DNA of 50,528 bases from Pseudomonadota bacterium. GTDB lineage: Bacteria; Pseudomonadota; Gammaproteobacteria; Nitrosococcales; Methylophagaceae. The position numbers were made by a program, and so were the translations under genes. Under the pieces are notes generated by a model. That model was given only the letters and a program-made list of their open reading frames with translations. It was not told where the DNA came from and did not search any database. Below are positions 43,911 through 50,528 of this stretch, in pieces. The stretch covers positions 1 to 50,528 of the forward strand of contig JALIBN010000034.1 in assembly GCA_030576275.1 (NCBI GenBank), in the 5' to 3' direction. How positions within the stretch are numbered: the stretch's first letter is position 1; every line of letters starts with the position of its first letter.

Positions 43911-45836
43911 TTAAGGTATTTTTGGTTTTACTGTTGGCATACGCTCGGACAATGGGGTGATTGCTTGCTTGCGTTGATAATCAAAAATAGCCGCATAGCT
44001 CAAAACACTAGTCGCGTAGCCACGTGTTTCATTATAAGGGATATTTTCAATCCAGATATCTGCAGGCAGGGCTTTTTCAGGTAACCACCGGGAAATACGG
44101 TGAGATCCAGCATTATAGGATGCAGTGGCCAGAACAGGGTTTCGTTGATTCTGGTCATACATCCGCCGTAAATAGGCACTGCCAAGTTGAATATTTCTAT
44201 CAGGGTTTAATAGTTCAGACTGAGATTTTAATGGCTGATTGATGAGTTTAGCGATCTGCGTAGCTGTTTTTGGCATAAGTTGCATTAGGCCTGAGGCGCC
44301 AACAGGCGAGCGGGCATGTGGATTAAATGCACTTTCTTGACGCGTAATACCAAACAACCAAGAAGGATCAACGTCGTTTGTTTTACTTGCCTTTAAGATG
44401 GCGGTGTCGTAGAGCACTGGAAAACGCAAATCTAAGGCATCCCAATATTGAGCTTTACCTAGTAGGGCGATGGTTTGATTATGCCATTGCCATTGATGGG
44501 TCAACGTTGCAAGAAGTTGTAAGTCTCGCGGACTCATCGATAGCTTTAGATAATAGGCTTGACGTCGTGCTTCTAGTTGCATGTCCATCATATAAAATTC
44601 ACGTAGACTTGCTACGGCGGGAAGTTGGGAGAAGCTATTAAATTCAGCTTGTTCAAAAACGATCGGTCGGTGATTCATTTGGTATGGCTGACCTAGCTGA
44701 TCCGCCGCCAAAAATGAGTAATAATCACGTTGCGAAATAATGTTTTGGAACGTTTGATTCGCCGCTTGTTTGTCGCCTAGTTGGTCCTGACTTCTGCCAA
44801 GCCAATATTGCCAGCGCGTCGACAATTGTTCATCACTACTTAAACTGAGAATCGCTTTTTGCGCTGACCTCCAATCCTGTTGCCAGAGGGCTGCACGAAC
44901 ACGCCACTCTTCATTAGGTAGATCTCCAAAATACTCTAAAGTCCGTTGTTCACGATTTAAAGCCGCTCTATTGGCGATAGTACTTTGCATCCTGCTATTG
45001 TCTTGCTCGCTAAATTGATATTTAGACTGGATTGTTTGCCAGTAGTAATAGGCTTGATCCGTGGATTTGCGTGATAAGCGTTCAATTGCGTGTTTAATAA
45101 TGTCACGGCTTATTGCTTGATCCTTTTTTAGTGGGCTAGAAGCGAGTTGTTTTAATACCGTTAGCGGCTGGTTATGACTTTGTTCCCATAGCGGAATCCA
45201 GATATGAGCTTGATGATTGTTGTCAAATGGTCTTGCTAGGTATTTCGCCATACTAAATTGATTCTCTTGCAGAGCAAGTTGAATCCGTTGCCAACGCAAC
45301 TCATTGGTTAAAAAACCTTGAGCTTGCCAATATTTAAACGCGGAATCACAGTTATTATCTTGCGAGTGGCCCACTAACCATAGCGCAGGAGTATCTGCCG
45401 ATGCTTGCCTAGCATTGCCCGTTGCAATGAGCGCATCTAAACGTAAGCATTGTTGTGACGTAGAAGCTGGTGAGGGTAAGTAGTTTAAAAATAGTGACCA
45501 TTGTTTATTTTTAGCGAGTTGTTCGAGCCAGCTATTACGTAATCTGTCACCATAAAATGTGTTTGAATTTTCTTGTACAAACTGACGGATGGTACTGTTA
45601 TCCGTTAAATGAAGACGATGCCGTAAATAGAGATAATCTAAATAAGGTTGTAATGGATAATCTTTCAGTTGATCCTTAAGATTATGGAATCGATCTAATT
45701 GATGCGTTTCCAGTGCTTTTTTGGCCTGCTGAAAAATAGTGCGTTGTTGGGTTAGTTGCGCGTTATCGCTGGCAAAGCTGACTGCAGACAAGCCAAGCAT
45801 AAGGCCCAGAATAACCACAGATTTTAGAATCGACAT
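43911..45836 (-). CDS. slt: Soluble lytic murein transglycosylase
   Basis: A 641-residue periplasmic protein with a signal peptide (cleavage near SFA-SDN). The long N-terminal part is the helical superhelix (U- and L-domain) of Slt70. The C-terminal catalytic domain shows the active glutamate in ITRQESAFNPHARSPVGASGLMQLMP and the later ASYNAGSHRISRWL motif. It cleaves glycan strands to 1,6-anhydro-muropeptides. Length matches Slt70 (about 645). Confidence 0.95.
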   Translation of the reverse strand: MSILKSVVILGLMLGLSAVSFASDNAQLTQQRTIFQQAKKALETHQLDRFHNLKDQLKDYPLQPYLDYLYLRHRLHLTDNSTIRQFVQENSNTFYGDRLRNSWLEQLAKNKQWSLFLNYLPSPASTSQQCLRLDALIATGNARQASADTPALWLVGHSQDNNCDSAFKYWQAQGFLTNELRWQRIQLALQENQFSMAKYLARPFDNNHQAHIWIPLWEQSHNQPLTVLKQLASSPLKKDQAISRDIIKHAIERLSRKSTDQAYYYWQTIQSKYQFSEQDNSRMQSTIANRAALNREQRTLEYFGDLPNEEWRVRAALWQQDWRSAQKAILSLSSDEQLSTRWQYWLGRSQDQLGDKQAANQTFQNIISQRDYYSFLAADQLGQPYQMNHRPIVFEQAEFNSFSQLPAVASLREFYMMDMQLEARRQAYYLKLSMSPRDLQLLATLTHQWQWHNQTIALLGKAQYWDALDLRFPVLYDTAILKASKTNDVDPSWLFGITRQESAFNPHARSPVGASGLMQLMPKTATQIAKLINQPLKSQSELLNPDRNIQLGSAYLRRMYDQNQRNPVLATASYNAGSHRISRWLPEKALPADIWIENIPYNETRGYATSVLSYAAIFDYQRKQAITPLSERMPTVKPKIP

Positions 45837-45945
45837 TACTGGTTCTCGATAAGAATTTGTTCATGATAAAGAGCTAAAAAAAATCTATCGATATGTAATC
45901 TAGAGATCCTCTTTAACAAGATAATATTTCTTATTATCTTACTGC

Positions 45946-46410
45946 TTATAGTAGTTGTTTACTAAGCATTGTTTCAATCGCATCTAAATTAGGAATATAA
46001 GCGATTTTATTACCTACCTGAATTTGATAGTGAACATAATCAGATGTGATGACTTTTTCTGCTATTTTAAGTGCGGATTCAGTGAGATGAATAAGTTGAG
46101 GTACACCATAACATGGTAAACCATAAATACTGATATTGGCGGAGGCATTGATGCCGCGCAACACACACAGTTTGTTAGCATCGGCAGTATCTGAGGGTTT
46201 GTTATCAACAAGACCTTCTAAATCGATGATCTGGATGGTTTGAGACTGCCAATCACATTGGCCAATCCAATAACTAGGCTTAGCGTTATCGGTGTGAATG
46301 ACACGAGGAGTAGGAATAACCTCGGCAAGCGTGCTGTTTGGTAGCAGCAAATAATGGTATTGCAGAGGAATAATCATGCATGGCACGAAATCTGTGACGT
46401 TGTCAGCCAT
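45946..46410 (-). CDS. CheW-like adaptor (ChpC/PilI type)
   Basis: A 154-residue CheW-domain protein. MIIPLQYHYLLLPNSTLAEVIP, WIGQCDWQSQTIQIIDLEGL and the VPQLIHLT strand fit the CheW fold, though it is divergent. It begins 15 bases after the ChpA/PilL kinase stop, so the two form one transcript. In Pseudomonas the pilus chemosensory system has a CheW-like protein (ChpC) after the kinase; the adaptor would couple receptors or signals to the kinase. No CheB-like gene separates them here. An AT-rich hairpin (45918-45940) follows. Confidence 0.82.
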   Translation of the reverse strand: MADNVTDFVPCMIIPLQYHYLLLPNSTLAEVIPTPRVIHTDNAKPSYWIGQCDWQSQTIQIIDLEGLVDNKPSDTADANKLCVLRGINASANISIYGLPCYGVPQLIHLTESALKIAEKVITSDYVHYQIQVGNKIAYIPNLDAIETMLSKQLL

Positions 46411-46425
46411 AAGGGTATTCCTGTC

Positions 46426-49400
46426 TTAGTGATCTACATGTGGGTAATGAGTACCCAGTAAATTTTTCATGGTTTCGACGAGTTCAAGTTCTTGGTATGG
46501 TTTACCCATATAGGCATTAACACCAATAGCCATTCCTCTATCACGATGTTTTGCACCAGTACGTGATGTGATCATGATAATGGGAATGTGTTTATATTGT
46601 TCAGTATTCCTGAGCAGTGTTGCAAATTCAAAACCATCCATGCGCGGCATTTCAACGTCAAGCAGGATGATATCGGGTGTCTGTTCGTTCAGTTGTGCTA
46701 CCGCATCCATGCCATCGCGGGCAGTCATAACATCAAAGCCATGTCGTTTTAGTAAGTTGCTCGATGCTTTACGCATTGTAATTGAGTCATCAACCACCAT
46801 CGCTAGGGGAGTATGTTGGACAGCTATTTCTTCAGTAATCGTTAGAGATTTAACGGAATCTAATTTGACTTCATTGCTTGCAATCCCAGTATCCATTGTT
46901 TCAACTAAGGTTGGGATATCGAGTATAAAGACAACTTGGCCATCGCCGAGGATAGTAGCGCCAGTAATAGAAGCAATATGACCCAATTGTTCGCCAGCAG
47001 ATTTAAGTACAATTTCGCGATTGCTATTAATGGCGTCAACCAATAAAGCGATATGCATATCACCATAGCGGAACAATAAAAGAGGTAGCTGTACTTTAGG
47101 ATCGTTTGGAAGAATAAGTGGCAGATCAAGTAAAGTGCTTAAAGGCAGGAATCGGTAATGATTGCCATTGACTTTATATACTGACTCACCATCCTGTTGA
47201 AGTAATTCTTTGACTGCACTAACAGCAATTCGGTCACCCGCGTGAACAGCCACTAGCGGGATTGCATATTGATGCTCATGGCTACTGACCAGTAAAGCTT
47301 GCATGACAGATAAAGTGAGCGGTAACCGAATATTAAAGGTCGTACTTTTACCAGCAATAGATTGGATCGATAGTCGACCTTTTAAGGCGCGAATTTCATT
47401 ACTGACTACATCCATACCGACACCTCGGCCAGCAAGCTGTGATACGTTATCTGCAGTACTAAATCCAGAGGATAGAATTAACTGAATTAAGTCTTCATCA
47501 CTAGGCATGTTTTGTGGATTGATCAGTTTTTGCGCCAGTGCTTTTTCGCGTACTTTTTGAATATTAATGCCTTGACCATCGTCTGATAGAGAAATCAGAA
47601 TTTCTGAACCTTCTCGTATGATCTTAATGGTTAATGTACCTATAGTATTTTTCCCTAAGGCTCGCCGTTCATCAGCCGTTTCAATACCGTGAGCAATGGC
47701 ATTTCTGAGAATATGTTCAATGGGCGCGACTATGCGATCAATGATCGTTCTATCTAATTCTCGATCTGCACCATGGATAATTAGTTGAGATTGCTTGCCA
47801 ACTTCAGCGTTCGTTTGACGAACGATACGCTCAAATCGGGGTACAAGTCCTTCAAATGGAATTAAGCGTGTGTTCATCAGCCCCTGTTGCAAATCGGTGC
47901 TGAGCCGAGATTGCTGCAATAGAATACCGTCAGATTCTTGTACTAACAGTTCAAGAGATTGACTGATTTCATGCATATCACTGACTGATTCAGTTAAGCC
48001 GCGCGATAATTGTTGAATCATCGAGAAGCGATCAAGCTCGAGCGGATCGAACTCAGATTCTTGCTTAAGTAGTTCGTCGTCATAACGAAATAGAATTTGA
48101 GTTTCAGTTTCTATTTCAAGATTACGCAGTTGATCTTGTAGCCGTGACAGAGTACTTTCCATCTCTGCTAATTGTTGTTTAATGGCTGAGTTTTGTTGGC
48201 CGACACGGTCACGGGATATATTTACTTCCCCTGCGAAGTTAGATAAAAAATCCAGTAAATCAGTTCGAACACGTATTTGGTCACTATGACTATGATGTGG
48301 CACATTGCTTGAATCAGTTGGCGCAATGGCCGCTGTAGCGGTTTCCGTTATCGGGATTTGCGGAGCAGGAATAGATAAGGTTTGCTGAGAGAACGAGGCT
48401 ATTTCGGTAATCAAATCATGAGCAAAGTTAAAGCTAGATTGATTAGCCAGTAATTCCTGCATATCAGCTAGACGATCTTGACTGCGCTGTAATAAATCAA
48501 AAAAAGCAGGACTAGCATCAATTGCTGTCTCAGTGATTTGAAATACTAATGACTCTACTTGATGAGTGAGATCGGCAATTGGCGTAATACCAGCCAGACG
48601 TGCGCCACCTTTAAGTGTATGAAGATCTCGCTGTAATTGTAAAACCGCATCTTGGGCGCCCGGTTCTTTTTGCCAATGTTTAATTGCCTCGCCACTAGAT
48701 GCAAGAAGTTCAGCACATTCTTCAGTAAAGGCTTCTAATAATTCAGGATCTTCATTTGGAATCGAAAACAACTCATTGCTCACTTCGGCAGGTTCAATCA
48801 CAGAAGCTTGAGATAAGCTGTTCTCTAGCTTCTGTTTAAAGTCATTGATACTCGGACTTGGTTTGTTTTGTAGCAAGTTCTCAATTTGAAGATTAATTTC
48901 TTCGCTAGCTAGTTCAAATAGCATTAAGTGGTCGTTATTACCGCTATTAGCAATCTCTGTTAACTTGATTAACAATTGATATAGCTCAGATAGACTATTG
49001 AGCTTGAGTATGTCTGCATTATCACGCAGTGTTGTGAGGAGCTTTTTTAACGTAGTTTTAATGTCATCAGGATTAGTCGCACGCTGCTTAAACTGGTTAA
49101 TTTGTTCCTCATATTGTGATAACAATTCATCAGATTCTTCAATAAATACGGCAAGAAAATCAGGATCAATAAGCTTTTGTTGTTGTGCTTTTTCATCATC
49201 ACTAGGCAATAGTTGTTGCAGTGACTCGCTGAAAGACGAAATATCTGGCTTAGAATTTGTTTGAGGAGATTTTACATGTTCAACGTAGCGTTCAAGGCCA
49301 TCGATTGCCGATGATAATACCTCACGTTGCTCATCATTGAGGATAGCACCGTGTTCATAACGTTCCCGTAAGGATTGGTCTAATTGGGTTGCAAGTTCAG

Positions 49401-50528
49401 CTACAGGGAAAAGTTGGACGATATTAGCACAGCCTTTTAGGGAATGTGCCGCCCGCAATAGTTCTTTATCGATAGTAAAGTTTGATGTTGATTTATTCAG
49501 CGCTTGTTTGAATGTGGCAATGTGCTGAGTTGCCTCAAGATTGAATATTTGTTGCAACTCATCATCTTCGGATACATTATTTTCTGTTTCTAATAACAGA
49601 GTAGCGGTCTTAGTTAATTCCGTTGCGCGCTCATTAGAGGCCATTTCACCGTTGTTGAAGTCAGTGAGTAAATCAGGAATCAGCTCTGCACAGCTTGAGA
49701 TTAGGGGCGTGAGTTGTGTTGAAATGGTTAGATTATTTTCTAAGACCTTGTTGATAAGATATTCGATAGCTTTTGCTAAGTCAGCAATGACATTGGCTCC
49801 CGCCATATAGCCACTTCCTTTCAGAGTGTGGAAATGGCGACGAATTATAGCTAATACTTCAGGGTTGCCTTGGGTATCCCATTTAGGGATTAGTTCGAGC
49901 AGTTCGGCAAGTACTTCATTGGCTTCTTCAATAAAGATTTCTGCAATTTCACTATCAATGCCATCAGCAAATTGGGCGGTGAAGGCCATTGTTGGTGGCA
50001 AGTCGGTTAATTGACTTTGGATGTTGATAAGCTCTTCTACACTGGCTTCCAATGGAATAGTAGTGATTGAAATTTCAGAAGCATTGGTTGCTAGTTCAGC
50101 CTGTTGATTAATATAGCGTTGAACACTGGTTTCCGATGGGGTAGTCGTGACCGAAATTTCAGGCTCATTGATTGCTAATGCCGCCTGTTGATCAATATAG
50201 CGCTGAACACTGGTTTCCGATGGGGTAGTCGTGACCGAAATTTCAGGCTCATTGATTGCTAATGCAGTCTGTTGGTCAATATAGCGCTGAACACTGGTTT
50301 GTGATGGCGAAGACGAGAGCGATATTTCAGTCGCATTTGTTGCTAATGCAGTCTGTTGGTCAATATAGCGCTGAACACTGGTTTGTGATGGTGAAGACGA
50401 GAGCGGTATTTCAGTCGCATTGTTTGCTAATGTAGCCTGTTGATCAATATAACGCTGAACACTGGTTTGTGATGGTGTAGTCGTGACCGAAATTTCAGTC
50501 GCATTGTTTGCTAATGCAGTCTGTTGAT
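46426..50528 (-). CDS. chpA: ChpA/PilL-type hybrid chemosensory histidine kinase, 5' end beyond the window
   Basis: An open frame of more than 1,360 codons that runs off the right edge, so the start is not seen; an apparent start at 50052 is only a TTG inside the frame. From the N-terminal side: 28-residue repeats; an Hpt domain (His codon at 49828, FHTLKGSG); a second (49444, AHSLKGCA); a third that lacks the histidine (TTLRDNAD); a fourth (48619, LHTLKGGA); a dimerisation helix pair; a CheA-type ATPase (LRNAIAHGIE, DDGQGI, GRGVGMDVV); a CheW domain; and a C-terminal receiver (VVDDSITMRKA, LLDVEMPRMDG). It would control type IV pili or twitching, in line with the pilMNOPQ operon. Confidence 0.93.
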   Translation of the reverse strand, partial: QQTALANNATEISVTTTPSQTSVQRYIDQQATLANNATEIPLSSSPSQTSVQRYIDQQTALATNATEISLSSSPSQTSVQRYIDQQTALAINEPEISVTTTPSETSVQRYIDQQAALAINEPEISVTTTPSETSVQRYINQQAELATNASEISITTIPLEASVEELINIQSQLTDLPPTMAFTAQFADGIDSEIAEIFIEEANEVLAELLELIPKWDTQGNPEVLAIIRRHFHTLKGSGYMAGANVIADLAKAIEYLINKVLENNLTISTQLTPLISSCAELIPDLLTDFNNGEMASNERATELTKTATLLLETENNVSEDDELQQIFNLEATQHIATFKQALNKSTSNFTIDKELLRAAHSLKGCANIVQLFPVAELATQLDQSLRERYEHGAILNDEQREVLSSAIDGLERYVEHVKSPQTNSKPDISSFSESLQQLLPSDDEKAQQQKLIDPDFLAVFIEESDELLSQYEEQINQFKQRATNPDDIKTTLKKLLTTLRDNADILKLNSLSELYQLLIKLTEIANSGNNDHLMLFELASEEINLQIENLLQNKPSPSINDFKQKLENSLSQASVIEPAEVSNELFSIPNEDPELLEAFTEECAELLASSGEAIKHWQKEPGAQDAVLQLQRDLHTLKGGARLAGITPIADLTHQVESLVFQITETAIDASPAFFDLLQRSQDRLADMQELLANQSSFNFAHDLITEIASFSQQTLSIPAPQIPITETATAAIAPTDSSNVPHHSHSDQIRVRTDLLDFLSNFAGEVNISRDRVGQQNSAIKQQLAEMESTLSRLQDQLRNLEIETETQILFRYDDELLKQESEFDPLELDRFSMIQQLSRGLTESVSDMHEISQSLELLVQESDGILLQQSRLSTDLQQGLMNTRLIPFEGLVPRFERIVRQTNAEVGKQSQLIIHGADRELDRTIIDRIVAPIEHILRNAIAHGIETADERRALGKNTIGTLTIKIIREGSEILISLSDDGQGINIQKVREKALAQKLINPQNMPSDEDLIQLILSSGFSTADNVSQLAGRGVGMDVVSNEIRALKGRLSIQSIAGKSTTFNIRLPLTLSVMQALLVSSHEHQYAIPLVAVHAGDRIAVSAVKELLQQDGESVYKVNGNHYRFLPLSTLLDLPLILPNDPKVQLPLLLFRYGDMHIALLVDAINSNREIVLKSAGEQLGHIASITGATILGDGQVVFILDIPTLVETMDTGIASNEVKLDSVKSLTITEEIAVQHTPLAMVVDDSITMRKASSNLLKRHGFDVMTARDGMDAVAQLNEQTPDIILLDVEMPRMDGFEFATLLRNTEQYKHIPIIMITSRTGAKHRDRGMAIGVNAYMGKPYQELELVETMKNLLGTHYPHVDH
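50037..50528 (-). repeat. 84-bp tandem repeats encoding 28-residue units in chpA
   Basis: The marker GAACACTGG recurs at 50121, 50205, 50289, 50373 and 50457, exactly 84 bases apart. A degenerate unit precedes it (from 50037), and the array continues past the window end. Each unit encodes a variant of SVQRYIDQQTALA followed by an EIS-(T/S)-rich stretch ending PSxT. No stop or frameshift is seen. Confidence 0.95.

Noticed and set aside
45918-45940. AT-rich hairpin after the CheW-like gene as a terminator
   Set aside because: The stem is almost all A-T and lacks a T run on the minus strand; such palindromes are common by chance in AT-rich gaps.
50037-50528. 84-bp repeats as a CRISPR array
   Set aside because: The units are contiguous with no unique spacers and stay in frame with the kinase gene, so they are coding tandem repeats.

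Overview
The window reads as a continuous stretch of chromosome from a marine or halotolerant gammaproteobacterial methylotroph, AT-rich and densely coded. The organism is inferred from gene content only. It has a formaldehyde-activating enzyme, methenyl-tetrahydromethanopterin (H4MPT) cyclohydrolase, several unplaced H4MPT-pathway genes and a methanofuran/methylofuran-type operon. These sit beside ordinary gammaproteobacterial housekeeping blocks (miaB-phoH-ybeY-corC-lnt, pilMNOPQ-aroKB-damX) and a BCCT osmolyte transporter. A Methylophaga-like lineage fits best; the sequence alone does not prove it. No rRNA, complete tRNA, CRISPR array, insertion sequence or prophage was seen.

Layout. 1-3.0 kb: phoU, a Ppx/GppA phosphatase and an unrecognised periplasmic protein, ending at a bidirectional terminator. 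3.1-7.1 kb: a probable copper TonB receptor on the minus strand, divergent from a TauE/SafE-like membrane protein and an unusual AAA+ regulator that lacks both a receiver domain and the GAFTGA loop. 7.1-11.1 kb: thyA, a cytochrome b561-type protein and a BCCT transporter. 11.2-19.2 kb: radC, divergent from miaB-phoH-ybeY-corC-lnt, then trkH and a methyltransferase. 19.2-20.4 kb: a gene-poor gap holding a decayed CBS-domain gene. 20.4-24.6 kb: rpmE, an M48 metalloprotease lipoprotein with no ATG start, and PBP1A. 24.9-33.1 kb: pilMNOPQ, aroK, aroB and a DamX-like SPOR protein.

33.1-42.6 kb is the one-carbon region. A tightly overlapping minus-strand operon (MfnD-like ligase, MfnF-like protein, PabB, MfnE-like kinase, MfnA-like decarboxylase) is predicted to make the furan cofactor core and to supply p-aminobenzoate. 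It is divergent from a HisA-like protein of unknown role. That gene converges on fae, which lies downstream of a CitG-like and a RimK-like gene, with mch behind its own promoter and terminator. Together these genes would oxidise formaldehyde by way of H4MPT and methylofuran.

42.7-50.5 kb, all minus strand: cca, slt, a CheW-like protein and a ChpA/PilL-type hybrid chemosensory kinase. The kinase runs off the right edge, and its N-terminal part is built from 84-bp (28-residue) tandem repeats.

The observations I rate highest are the decarboxylase in the furan-cofactor operon, the GAFTGA-less regulator next to copper genes, the chpA minisatellite, and a terminator hairpin inside the signal-peptide codons of the M48 gene.
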